Shown here: positions 54,077 to 62,043 of the stretch, one piece after another
How positions within the stretch are numbered: position 1 is the stretch's first letter
Layout: each line of letters opens with the position of its first letter
NCBI RefSeq assembly: GCF_014062345.1
Contig: NZ_JACGLS010000003.1
Location: 310,001 to 374,000 of the forward strand
Origin: Tenacibaculum pelagium
Lineage (GTDB): Bacteria; Bacteroidota; Bacteroidia; Flavobacteriales; Flavobacteriaceae
Reading direction: 5' to 3'
DNA length: 64,000 nucleotides
The notes under the pieces: model-generated
Seen by the model: only the letters and a program-made list of their open reading frames with translations
What the model was told of the DNA's origin: nothing
Databases searched by the model: none
Translations under genes and position numbers: made by a program

Positions 54077-56998
54077 ATGATGAAAAAGATACTAGTTTTT
54101 TTAGCACTTGTTGTTATACAGTTAAGTAATGCACAACAAGTAGATCCACTTTTAGCAAAAGATGCCGAAGCTCAAAATATTTGGGTAGATAGTATTATGA
54201 AATCAATGTCTGTCGATGAAAAGATAGGGCAGTTGTTCATGATACAAGCGTATTCTAATAAAGATAAAAAGCACGAACAATTTATTACAAGCATGATTAA
54301 TAAATATCATGTAGGTAATTTAATTTTTATGCAAGGAACGCCAGAAAAACAAGTAACTTTAAATAATAAGTATCAATCGTTATCTAAAGTACCTTTAATG
54401 ATCGGTTTTGATGGGGAGTGGGGATTAGATATGCGCTTGAAAAACACCTATCGTTTTCCTTGGAATATGGCTTTAGGAGCTATTAAAGATCAAGAGTTAT
54501 TAAAAGAAACTGGTAAGAGAATAGGTGAGCATTGTAAAAGAGTTGGGATTCATATGAACTTTGCTCCAGTTGTTGACATTAATACAAATCCAAACAACCC
54601 AATTATAGGAAATCGTTCTTTTGGAGAAGATAAAGAAAATGTAACTCAAAAAGCAATTGCCTTTACCGAAGGTATGCAGAGTGTAGGCGTTTTAGCCAAT
54701 GCAAAGCATTTTCCAGGTCATGGAGATACTGCAACCGATTCTCATCACACATTACCGACAATTAATTTTAGCGAACAACGATTAGATTCAATTGAATTAT
54801 ATCCATATCGTAAAATGTTTGATGCTGGAGTAGCAAGTGTAATGACAGCGCATTTAAGTATTCCATCATTAGAAGCAAATTCAAAATTACCAACATCATT
54901 GTCAAAAAGAGTTGTAACTAATTTACTACAAGATAAATTAGGGTTTCAAGGTTTGGTAATTACAGATGGATTAAACATGAAAGGTGCTGCAAATTATTCA
55001 TCACCAGCAGAGATTGATTTAGCTGCTATTCTAGCAGGTAATGACATGTTGTTAATTCCACAAGATGTACCAGAGTCTATTAAGTTGCTAAAACAAGCTT
55101 TTGAAAATGGGACTTTAACCGAAGAAAGGTTAAATAAATCTGTTAGAAAAATATTAAAATCAAAGTATTTGGTTGGGTTGAATAATTATAAATCAATATC
55201 TACAGAGAATCTACAAAAAGATTTAAATGCACCTTATGATGAGGTTTTACATCGTAAATTGATTAAGAATTCTATTACTGTAATCAAAAATCAAGATGAT
55301 ATCTTACCGATTAAAAATTTGGAGGATAAAAAAATAGCCTATGTTTCTTTAGGAGATGATAAAGGGAAATCATTTTATAAAATGCTTAAAAATTACACAA
55401 AGGTCGATGTAGTTTCAGATAAGCATTTAAGTGTTTTAATGCAACGATTACAAAAGTATAATTTAGTGATTGTTGGTTTTCATAAATCAAACAAGCATCC
55501 TTGGAAAGGATATAAGTTTTCAAATAAAGATTTAGTTTGGTTACAAGAAATAGCAAGAACAAAAAAAATAATTTTAGATGTTTTTGCGAGTCCATATAGT
55601 TTATTGAAGGTTAAATCATTCACCAATATTGAAGGGCTAGTTGTTTCTTATCAAAACAGTGAATTGGCTCAAGAGCTTTCAGCGCAAGCTTTATTTGGAG
55701 CATTTGATGTTAAAGGTAAGTTGCCAGTATCTATAAATGATGATTTTAAAGTAGGTGAAGGAGTTGTTATTAATAACAATAATGTTTTAGAATATACAGT
55801 TCCTGAAGAAGCCGGAGTCTCATCAGAAAAGTTATCAATTATAAATAAAAGAATCGACACCATTTTAAAGGAGAAAATGACTCCAGGAGGACAGGTTATT
55901 GTTGCTCGTAACGGAAAGGTGATTTATAACAAAAACTTTGGTTATCACACACATCTAAAAGAGAAAAAGGTAAAACAATCAGATATTTATGATTTAGCTT
56001 CATTAACAAAAATATTGGCTTCACTACCAATGATAATGAAGGCAGAGGAAGATAAAAAGATTAGTTTGTTTTCAAGTTTAGGAGATGTTTTGCCTAGGTT
56101 TAAAGAGTCAAATAAAGATACTTTACTTTTAAAAGAAATATTATCTCATTATGGGCGTCTTCGTTCTTGGATTCCTTTTTACGTAAACACTCAAGATTCA
56201 ATCACAAAGAAGAATTCTAATAAGTATTATAGAAAGAAAAGAACAAAAAAATATAATATTAAAGTAGCTAAAGATTTATACTTAACTAAAGATTATAGAG
56301 ATTCGATATATAAGCATATAGTTGAGTCAGAGCAACGAGAAAGAGTAGGATATAAGTATAGTGATTTAGGTTACTATATTTTTAAAGAGCTTCTTGAAAG
56401 AAAGTACAAAAAGCCTTTAAATAAATTAGTTGAAGAGAATTTCTATCAATCTTTAGGAGCTGATAGGATGACTTATTTACCACTTAATAAGTTTAGTAAA
56501 TCTGAAATTGTGCCTACAGAGAAAGATACTTATTATCGTAATCAATTAGTGCATGGGTATGTACATGATATGGGAGCTGCTATGTTGGGTGGAGTAGGAG
56601 GTCATGCAGGTTTATTTGCAAACGCAAACGATGTAGCTAAAATCATGCAAATGTATTTGCAAAAAGGAACTTACGGAGGGAAAAAATATTTAGATTCAGA
56701 AACACTTGATAAATTTAATAAGCGCTACTACGCCGATAAAAAAGTACGAAGAGGTTTAGGGTTTGATAAACCTCAAATTCGTCCTGAAGAGAAACCTACT
56801 TGTGGTTGTGTGTCAGATAAAAGTTTTGGTCATAGCGGATTTACTGGTACTTATACTTGGGCAGACCCAGAATCTGGAATTGTATATGTTTTCTTATCAA
56901 ATAGAGTATATCCTACGATGAGAAATAGAGGACTCGTAAAAAGTAATATGAGAACAAAAATTCAAGAAGATATTCAGAATGCTATTCTGCTGGAGTAG
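54077..56998 (+). CDS. Exported GH3 beta-N-acetylhexosaminidase fused to a class C beta-lactamase-like serine hydrolase
   Basis: A 973-residue periplasmic protein (signal about 1-20). Residues 30-365 form a GH3 domain of NagZ type with KHFPGHGDT (210-218, the His-containing acid/base loop) and nucleophile Asp297 in VITDGLNMKG; 385-565 the GH3 C-terminal domain; 578-970 a beta-lactamase/penicillin-binding-protein-like domain with Ser642-x-x-Lys645 (SLTK), a YSD triad in place of YxN, and HSGFTG. Both active sites look intact. The design suits muropeptide turnover: sugar removal and peptide or ester cleavage in one chain. Its end overlaps the acyltransferase end by 17 bp. Confidence 0.9.
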   Translation: MMKKILVFLALVVIQLSNAQQVDPLLAKDAEAQNIWVDSIMKSMSVDEKIGQLFMIQAYSNKDKKHEQFITSMINKYHVGNLIFMQGTPEKQVTLNNKYQSLSKVPLMIGFDGEWGLDMRLKNTYRFPWNMALGAIKDQELLKETGKRIGEHCKRVGIHMNFAPVVDINTNPNNPIIGNRSFGEDKENVTQKAIAFTEGMQSVGVLANAKHFPGHGDTATDSHHTLPTINFSEQRLDSIELYPYRKMFDAGVASVMTAHLSIPSLEANSKLPTSLSKRVVTNLLQDKLGFQGLVITDGLNMKGAANYSSPAEIDLAAILAGNDMLLIPQDVPESIKLLKQAFENGTLTEERLNKSVRKILKSKYLVGLNNYKSISTENLQKDLNAPYDEVLHRKLIKNSITVIKNQDDILPIKNLEDKKIAYVSLGDDKGKSFYKMLKNYTKVDVVSDKHLSVLMQRLQKYNLVIVGFHKSNKHPWKGYKFSNKDLVWLQEIARTKKIILDVFASPYSLLKVKSFTNIEGLVVSYQNSELAQELSAQALFGAFDVKGKLPVSINDDFKVGEGVVINNNNVLEYTVPEEAGVSSEKLSIINKRIDTILKEKMTPGGQVIVARNGKVIYNKNFGYHTHLKEKKVKQSDIYDLASLTKILASLPMIMKAEEDKKISLFSSLGDVLPRFKESNKDTLLLKEILSHYGRLRSWIPFYVNTQDSITKKNSNKYYRKKRTKKYNIKVAKDLYLTKDYRDSIYKHIVESEQRERVGYKYSDLGYYIFKELLERKYKKPLNKLVEENFYQSLGADRMTYLPLNKFSKSEIVPTEKDTYYRNQLVHGYVHDMGAAMLGGVGGHAGLFANANDVAKIMQMYLQKGTYGGKKYLDSETLDKFNKRYYADKKVRRGLGFDKPQIRPEEKPTCGCVSDKSFGHSGFTGTYTWADPESGIVYVFLSNRVYPTMRNRGLVKSNMRTKIQEDIQNAILLE

Positions 56999-58025
56999 CT
57001 GAGGTTTTAGTATAAAAAAGAATGAATAAAGCCGATAGAATAAAATAGATTAAGGCAATTTTCCATCCAAAGAATAAACTAATTAACCAGCTTTGTAAAA
57101 TATAAAAAATTGGGAACAGTAAAATGTTTACTCCAAAACGAAAAGTGTCTACAAACTCTATTTCTAAAACCTTTTTACTTAAAAATTTCCATATAGTATA
57201 TGGAATAATACTGTTCAATAGTATTAAATAAAAAACTGGTTTTTTACGATTTTTCTTAAAGGCTTTTTCTTCATGGAAACTATCACTTTTAATAATGTTA
57301 TTAATTGTCTCAACTTCTGTAAAATCAACTTGAGCTTTATTTAATTTAGTTAATTTTTGATTGTAGTTTTCGTCATCGTTTATATGTACACTCAAAGATT
57401 CTAATTGAGTAGAAACTAATTCTTTTATTTCTTTTACTGAGTTGTTGATGTTCTCTTTTCTATAGTGTTTGTTAGCTAAAATAGGTGTGCCAATATTAAT
57501 AGCAACTTTAGAAGGGTAGCTAGAAGCATTCTGATATGTAATCCCAATAGGAACAATTTGTATGCTTATTTCTGGGCTTTCATCTAGTGTTCTAAAAATT
57601 ATTCTAGTAAAACCTTTACTTAAGGGTCTAATAGTTCTTTTTCTATTATGACTTCCTTCAGGAAAAATTAAAAGAGTTTTATTGTTTTTTAATAACTGTT
57701 GGCATTTATTAAAAATTTCTTCATTTTTCGAAAGCTGTTTCACTCCATCTCTTATGCGGTAAATCGGCATCATACCTAATAAGTCAAAGAAACGAGCTAC
57801 AAGCTTTTTTTTAAATACAGCTGCTCTAACTAAAAAATGAGTTTTTCTTGTTATATGTGTAGCAATTAATAAAGGGTCAATCAATCCATTAGGGTGATTT
57901 GCAGTAAATAAAATAGCTCCTTTTTTTGGGATATTCTCGTGTCCGAAAACTTTTACTTTTTTAGTATAAAAGAAAAGTCCTGTTTTTATGAATATTTTAA
58001 AAAAGTAATAAAGTAATAATCTCAT
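56982..58025 (-). CDS. 1-acyl-sn-glycerol-3-phosphate acyltransferase family (PlsC-like)
   Basis: A 347-residue PlsC-type acyltransferase: catalytic NHPNGLID (43-50, His44 and Asp50) and the acceptor motif FPEGSHN near 121. The extra C-terminal region (about 270-347) has two to three membrane helices, as in membrane-bound Bacteroidota homologues. It could act in phospholipid or aminolipid synthesis. One-base overlap with the BASS gene (TAATG). Confidence 0.88.
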   Translation of the reverse strand: MRLLLYYFFKIFIKTGLFFYTKKVKVFGHENIPKKGAILFTANHPNGLIDPLLIATHITRKTHFLVRAAVFKKKLVARFFDLLGMMPIYRIRDGVKQLSKNEEIFNKCQQLLKNNKTLLIFPEGSHNRKRTIRPLSKGFTRIIFRTLDESPEISIQIVPIGITYQNASSYPSKVAINIGTPILANKHYRKENINNSVKEIKELVSTQLESLSVHINDDENYNQKLTKLNKAQVDFTEVETINNIIKSDSFHEEKAFKKNRKKPVFYLILLNSIIPYTIWKFLSKKVLEIEFVDTFRFGVNILLFPIFYILQSWLISLFFGWKIALIYFILSALFILFYTKTSATPAE

Positions 58026-58942
58026 TAATCATTCTTTTTTCGTCCCCAGTAAGTTGCTAGTGCCATTCCAGAAAAGATGTCCCAAACTCCCCAAAAAGCA
58101 GCTAGTAAAGCCATTCCTCCTAAACCTTCAAAAAAACTAAAAATTAATAATAATCCTAAACCGCTATTTTGAATTCCAGTTTCCATAGAAATTGTTTTAC
58201 TGTCTTTATCATTTAATTTAAATGATTTTGCAGTTACATAGCCAATAATAAAAGCAAAGATGTTATGAAAAATAACTAAAAATAAAACGAGATGGATATA
58301 GTTTTTAAAAATATCAGCATTATCATATAGAGCTACAACAATTAATATTAAAAAGAAAATAATTGAAAATGGACGAAGCACTTTATTTATCTTTTTCGCC
58401 ATTTCTGGATGAAAATGATTTACAGTCATTCCTAAAATAATTGGGATTCCTAGAATGAGTAAAACAAGTTTGAATAATTCAAAAGGATTTAACGATATAC
58501 TTTTTAAAATAAGATTTGTAGGTTCATATAAGCTACCCCATAAGTGTAAGTTAAGAGGTGTCATAACTAAACAAATTAAGGTAGCAAATGCCGTTAAGCT
58601 TACCGATAAGGCAGCGTTTCCGTTAGCCATTTTACTAAAAAAGTTAGAAACATTCCCGCCAGGACATGCAGCTACCATCATCATTCCTAGTGCAAAACTT
58701 GGATATGGTTTAATAATACAGATAGCAATAAACGTTAAAAAAGGAAGTAGAAAAAACTGAGACAATAAGCCGACTAAAACTATTTTTGGATTTTTTAAGA
58801 GTCGTTTAAAATCTTCAATTTTAATATCCAATGCAATACCAAACATTATAATTGCTAATGCTATATTAAGCATCCATAATGCTTCAGTATCAAAATTTAT
58901 TTTAATACTATCTATTTGAATGTTATTAATGTTTAAAGGCAT
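58025..58942 (-). CDS. Bile acid:sodium symporter (BASS) family transporter
   Basis: A 305-residue transporter with about nine to ten membrane helices and the BASS features AACPGGNVSNFFSKMANGNAALSVSLTA (about 89-116, the crossing-helix sodium site) and ETGIQNSGLGLLLIFSFF (second crossing helix). Bacterial members carry organic acids; the substrate here is unknown. Start ATG at 58942 overlaps the DUF4159 gene by 17 bp. Confidence 0.9.
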   Translation of the reverse strand: MPLNINNIQIDSIKINFDTEALWMLNIALAIIMFGIALDIKIEDFKRLLKNPKIVLVGLLSQFFLLPFLTFIAICIIKPYPSFALGMMMVAACPGGNVSNFFSKMANGNAALSVSLTAFATLICLVMTPLNLHLWGSLYEPTNLILKSISLNPFELFKLVLLILGIPIILGMTVNHFHPEMAKKINKVLRPFSIIFFLILIVVALYDNADIFKNYIHLVLFLVIFHNIFAFIIGYVTAKSFKLNDKDSKTISMETGIQNSGLGLLLIFSFFEGLGGMALLAAFWGVWDIFSGMALATYWGRKKND

Positions 58943-59567
58943 ATTCTATAATGTTTGATCCCATTTTTAAAGCTTTCTCTCTAATCTCTTTAGGGTTGTT
59001 ATGTACTTCTGTATCTTCCCATCCGTCGCTTAAATCACTCTCATAATCATAAAAAACAACCAGTCTTCCGTTGTAGAAAATTCCGAATCCTTGTGATGGC
59101 TTTTTATTATGTTCATGAATTTTTGGAAGCCCTTTAGGAAAAGAAAATTTTTGATGATAAATAGGATGATTGTTTGGAATTTCTTGAAGACTGAGTTTAG
59201 GAAAAACTTTTTTCAGTTCCCTACGAATATACTTGTCCAAACCATAATTATCAGAAATATGTAAGAATCCTCCAGATGTTAAATATTGTCTTAAATTTTT
59301 AGCTTCTCTATTTGAAAAAAACACATTACCATGACCAGTAAGAAATACTATTGGGTAATTATTTATTGATTCATCGTCTAATGTAGTCGTTTGAACCTTA
59401 GATTCTATCAAGGTTTTTGAATTTGTATTGCAAAAGTTTATAAGGTTTGGTAAAGCTGTAGGGTTTGCATACCAATCTCCGCTTCCATTATATTTTAAAA
59501 TAGCTAATTGTTGAGCATTCAGTGAGTAAGTTAATAATAAAAAAAAGTATAGAATAATGCTTTTCAT
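58926..59567 (-). CDS. DUF4159 exported protein
   Basis: A 213-residue exported protein (signal about 1-19, YSLNAQQ) with a DUF4159 domain: LKYNGSGDWYANPTALPNL (23-41), VFLTGHGNVFFSNREAKNLRQYLTSGGFLHISDN and LVVFYDYESDLSDGWED. The fold is related to glutamine-amidotransferase-like domains, function unknown. ATG 59567 is preferred over TTG/GTG codons upstream since it puts the signal at the N-terminus. First gene of the DUF4159-BASS-acyltransferase operon. Confidence 0.82.
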   Translation of the reverse strand: MKSIILYFFLLLTYSLNAQQLAILKYNGSGDWYANPTALPNLINFCNTNSKTLIESKVQTTTLDDESINNYPIVFLTGHGNVFFSNREAKNLRQYLTSGGFLHISDNYGLDKYIRRELKKVFPKLSLQEIPNNHPIYHQKFSFPKGLPKIHEHNKKPSQGFGIFYNGRLVVFYDYESDLSDGWEDTEVHNNPKEIREKALKMGSNIIEYAFKH

Positions 59568-59608
59568 ATATGAAGTTAGATTGTAAAAGCAAGATAACAA
59601 AAGAACAA

Positions 59609-59642
59609 TAAAAAACACCAATAAATATATTGGTGTTTTTTT
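59609..59642. terminator. Terminator hairpin of small unit A
   Basis: Stem ACACCAAT / ATTGGTGT with A-runs and T-runs on both sides. On minus it closes the small transcript that starts near 59708. It is the reverse complement of the hairpin at 59842-59873. Confidence 0.85.
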
Positions 59643-59663
59643 CCCCTTAAGAAATTATTTTTT

Positions 59664-59693
59664 TTAAATTGAAAATCCCCTTAATATTTTCAA
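59664..59693 (-). CDS. Micro-ORF A, MKILRGFSI
   Basis: TTG-initiated 9-codon frame encoding MKILRGFSI. It aligns with the micro-ORF of unit B over eight codons with three synonymous changes (ATA/ATT, TTA/TTG, GGA/GGT) and one Lys/Arg change, a coding-like pattern. The distance from the -7 element (19 bases) matches unit B (18). The same bases also form a hairpin (TTGAAAAT / ATTTTCAA with a purine loop), so a pure RNA role is possible. Confidence 0.35.
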   Translation of the reverse strand: MKILRGFSI

Positions 59694-59741
59694 CAGTTAT
59701 ATAACTTCACATCAAAGATAGATTTCTTTTAAGATACATGA

Positions 59742-59774
59742 GTTCGAAAACACTTAAAACGGATGTTTTCGAAC
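59742..59774 (-). promoter_or_regulatory. 33-bp palindromic operator A
   Basis: Perfect 11-bp arms GTTCGAAAACA / TGTTTTCGAAC with an 11-bp centre. Its edge is exactly 21 bp from the -7 element of unit A, so it covers about -34 to -66, a typical activator place. A further TTTTTATAAAA stretch on its far side is shared with operator B. Confidence 0.65.
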
Positions 59775-59841
59775 TGACTTTTTATAAAAAGATGGTGAAT
59801 TTAGTTTGTTTTTTGAAGAAATAAATTACTGTTAGAAAACT

Positions 59842-59873
59842 AAAAAACACCAATATATTTATTGGTGTTTTTA
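59842..59873. terminator. Terminator hairpin of small unit B
   Basis: Stem ACACCAAT / ATTGGTGT with flanking A- and T-runs, placed after micro-ORF B on minus; the loop is inverted relative to hairpin A. Confidence 0.85.
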
Positions 59874-59921
59874 GGTTTAATCCCTTTCTTTTTCACTATT
59901 GAGTAAACTCAACAAAGATTT

Positions 59922-59963
59922 TTAGAAATTTTTATAAGCTGAAAAACCCTTCAAAATTTTCAT
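59922..59963 (-). CDS. Micro-ORF B, MKILKGFSAYKNF
   Basis: ATG-initiated 13-codon frame, MKILKGFSAYKNF, beginning 18 bases after the -7 element. The first eight residues match micro-ORF A except Lys for Arg. Too short to be called a protein gene by standard tools. No membrane segment or leader-like Gly-Gly motif. Confidence 0.38.
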   Translation of the reverse strand: MKILKGFSAYKNF

Positions 59964-60010
59964 CTTAATAATTTCTTGATACAAATTTACGATTAAACAG
60001 TGTTTTTAGA

Positions 60011-60043
60011 GTTCGAAATCATCCAATCTAGACGTTTTCGAAC
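60011..60043 (-). promoter_or_regulatory. 33-bp palindromic operator B
   Basis: Arms GTTCGAAA / TTTCGAAC with a 17-bp centre; total length 33 and spacing of 21 bp to the -7 element are the same as in operator A. One half (GGTTCGAAAACGTC on minus) keeps the longer arm sequence. Confidence 0.62.
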
Positions 60044-60070
60044 CGATGTTTTATAAAAAGAACGTTTATT

Positions 60071-61291
60071 TTATTTTGGTAGAATTGAGTCTTTTTTGGT
60101 GTATGTTGTTGATTTCCAGTTTAAAATCTCTGCTCTAGACTTGTTTTTGAATTCTACAGGAGTATTTCCAGAATATTTTTTAAATACAGTGTAGAAAGTC
60201 GATTTTGAATTGAATCCAGACTCCAAACCTATCGAAGTAATGGTGTAGTTTTCATATTCAGGATCTAACAATAATGTTTTTGCTTGTTCTACTCTCATTG
60301 TATTTAGATAATCTGTAAATGATTTACCGTATGTGTTATTTACAATTAAAGAAAGTGTACTTGAGCTTAAATTAGTGTCTTCTGATAGGTTTTGTAGTGT
60401 GTATTTAGTAAGTAAATATTTTTTGTTTTCTTTTATAAATTCATCAATTTCTTCAAATTGCTCTCTATATTTATCTGTGTCAGAAAAAACGTCTTTTTTA
60501 CTTAATTTTTTTGCTTCAACATCAATTTCATCATTTAAGTTTATTTGAAGTGATTTTCTAATTTGTTTACGTTCTTTTAATATACGAATTTGCCTTAATC
60601 CTTGGTAACCTAACCAATAAATAAGAATAGTTGTATAAATTCTAAGTGGGTAATAAGAAAAAAGAAATCCGGTAAAATTCATTTTTACTTTTATAACCAA
60701 TGCTAGAACCCATAAAGCATATCCGACTGAAGTTAACTTAAAAAATGTATGTATCCACTTTAAGTTATCATAAGAAAGTATTTTAGGGAAAAGGTTTTCT
60801 TTTTTATATAAGATATAAAATGAATAAATAAATATACTGAATGATACTATTAAGCTAAAGATCTCTTCGAAAGAGGTGTAGCGTTCATATACGAAATCTA
60901 AATTTTCTTTAGATGAAGTTGAATTACTATAGCTGTAAACAAAGCTTATTTGAGTTATTATTATTACAACGAATATTGGTAATATAAATCGTAGTAATTT
61001 AATAGATTTTTCAGCTAAATTTAAATAGTTAACTAAAAACATATATAAAAACGGCATCGCTAAAAAATGCCATGGAATTTGTAGGTAATCTAGAGAGAAT
61101 TTGTGTTGAAATAAATGCTTTTCAAGAGCCCAAGATTGAATGTTGTTTAAAGAGATTGCTAAAATTAATAGATTTAAATAAAGCATACTCTTTTCTCTAC
61201 CGTTTTTAGAACAGAAAAGAATCAAGCTAAAGCCAAAACCATGTATCGCACTAACTAATAAAAATAAATTGAAAATTGTAGTAGTATCCAA
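60071..61291 (-). CDS. Membrane-bound AraC-family transcriptional regulator
   Basis: A 406-residue regulator with about six to seven membrane helices in the first 235 residues (for example 6-28, 35-53, 68-88, 98-118, 140-163, 186-206) and an AraC-type double helix-turn-helix at the C-terminus (about 290-392: LSEDTNLSSSTLSLIVNNTYGKSF and ITSIGLESGFNSKSTFYTVFKKYSGNTPVEFK). The signal sensed in the membrane is unknown. Start is TTG; a near -7 (TATATTTA, 61314-61321) precedes it. The two small units with palindromic operators lie directly downstream and are its likely targets. Confidence 0.88.
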   Translation of the reverse strand: MDTTTIFNLFLLVSAIHGFGFSLILFCSKNGREKSMLYLNLLILAISLNNIQSWALEKHLFQHKFSLDYLQIPWHFLAMPFLYMFLVNYLNLAEKSIKLLRFILPIFVVIIITQISFVYSYSNSTSSKENLDFVYERYTSFEEIFSLIVSFSIFIYSFYILYKKENLFPKILSYDNLKWIHTFFKLTSVGYALWVLALVIKVKMNFTGFLFSYYPLRIYTTILIYWLGYQGLRQIRILKERKQIRKSLQINLNDEIDVEAKKLSKKDVFSDTDKYREQFEEIDEFIKENKKYLLTKYTLQNLSEDTNLSSSTLSLIVNNTYGKSFTDYLNTMRVEQAKTLLLDPEYENYTITSIGLESGFNSKSTFYTVFKKYSGNTPVEFKNKSRAEILNWKSTTYTKKDSILPK

Positions 61292-61332
61292 CTGAAATAA
61301 ATTGATTAGATCCTAAATATACAAAAAATGAA

Positions 61333-62043
61333 CTATTGATGTACAAAAGAAATAGATTGAACTACATTAAGTCCTGCGGTTTCTGTACGTAAACGATTTT
61401 CTCCTAGAGAGATAGGTTTAAAATTATTAGACAAAGATTCTTTTATTTCACCTGTAGAAAAATCACCTTCAGGACCTATAAGTATTGTGTAGTTTGATTT
61501 AGGAGTGATGCTGTTTTTTAAAAAATGTTTATCAGTACCTTCTTCGCAATGAGCAATAAACAACTCTGAATTAAAATCTTGATTTATAAATTCAGAAAAC
61601 TTAATTGGATTATTCAGCTTTGGAATTGTAAACTGCAAAGATTGTTTCATTGCTGATTGAACAATTTTTGATAAACGTTCAATTTTTACAACTTTCCTTT
61701 CTGAGTTTTCGCAAATTATAGGTGTTATTTCATCAATTCCAATTTCGGTAGCTTTTTCTAAAAACCACTCTAAACGATCGTTATTTTTTGTGGGAGCAAT
61801 GGCAACATGTAAATAATAATCTCTATTTCTTTTCTTTTCTTCAAATCTAGTAATTACAGCAACACATTTTTTGTCATTTGGTATCGATATTTCAGCAAAA
61901 AATAAAAAACCCTTTCCGTTAGTTATATGTAACATATCACCTTCTTTTTTTCTTAAAACCCTTACAATGTGTTTACTTTCTTCTTTTTCGAAAGTTATTT
62001 GAGTTGTTTCTGTTGTAATGTTTGGATTAAAAAATAACTGCAT
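61333..62043 (-). CDS. rsmE: 16S rRNA (uracil1498-N3)-methyltransferase
   Basis: SPOUT-class enzyme that methylates U1498 of 16S rRNA. The 236 residues have the PUA-like N-terminal part (FEKEESKHIVRVLRKKEGD) and the knot with ILIGPEGDFSTGEI (about 187-200) and LGENRLRTETAG. Coupled to the GNAT-like gene by a one-base overlap. Confidence 0.95.
   Translation of the reverse strand: MQLFFNPNITTETTQITFEKEESKHIVRVLRKKEGDMLHITNGKGFLFFAEISIPNDKKCVAVITRFEEKKRNRDYYLHVAIAPTKNNDRLEWFLEKATEIGIDEITPIICENSERKVVKIERLSKIVQSAMKQSLQFTIPKLNNPIKFSEFINQDFNSELFIAHCEEGTDKHFLKNSITPKSNYTILIGPEGDFSTGEIKESLSNNFKPISLGENRLRTETAGLNVVQSISFVHQ

Larger units (their letters stand above)
59609..59720 (-). ncRNA. Small transcription unit A (predicted short RNA)
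   Basis: On minus: -7 element TATCTTTG (59720-59713), expected start near 59708, a micro-ORF at 59693-59664, and a terminator at 59642-59609, giving a predicted RNA of about 100 bases. No gene longer than 10 codons fits. The architecture repeats in unit B. Transcription is inferred from promoter and terminator only. Confidence 0.5.
59842..59989 (-). ncRNA. Small transcription unit B (predicted short RNA)
   Basis: On minus: -7 element TAAATTTG (59989-59982), start near 59977, micro-ORF 59963-59922, terminator at 59873-59842; predicted RNA about 135 bases. It lies next to the AraC-type gene and upstream of unit A. Diverged from unit A except in the operator, promoter, micro-ORF and terminator, which is what selection on function would leave. 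Confidence 0.5.

Noticed and set aside
59736..59825. Plus-strand short frame MSSKTLKTDVFELTFYKK with a similar frame near 60010
   Set aside because: The similarity in this frame follows from the conserved palindrome and its TTTATAAAAAG flank. The second copy has a stop immediately before the match and no start codon, and promoter and terminator order point to the minus strand.
59742..60043. Palindromes as integron attC or Xer recombination sites
   Set aside because: No integrase, no cassette genes, and no RYYYAAC/GTTRRRY cores in the right order. The fixed 21-bp distance to a -7 element fits an operator better.
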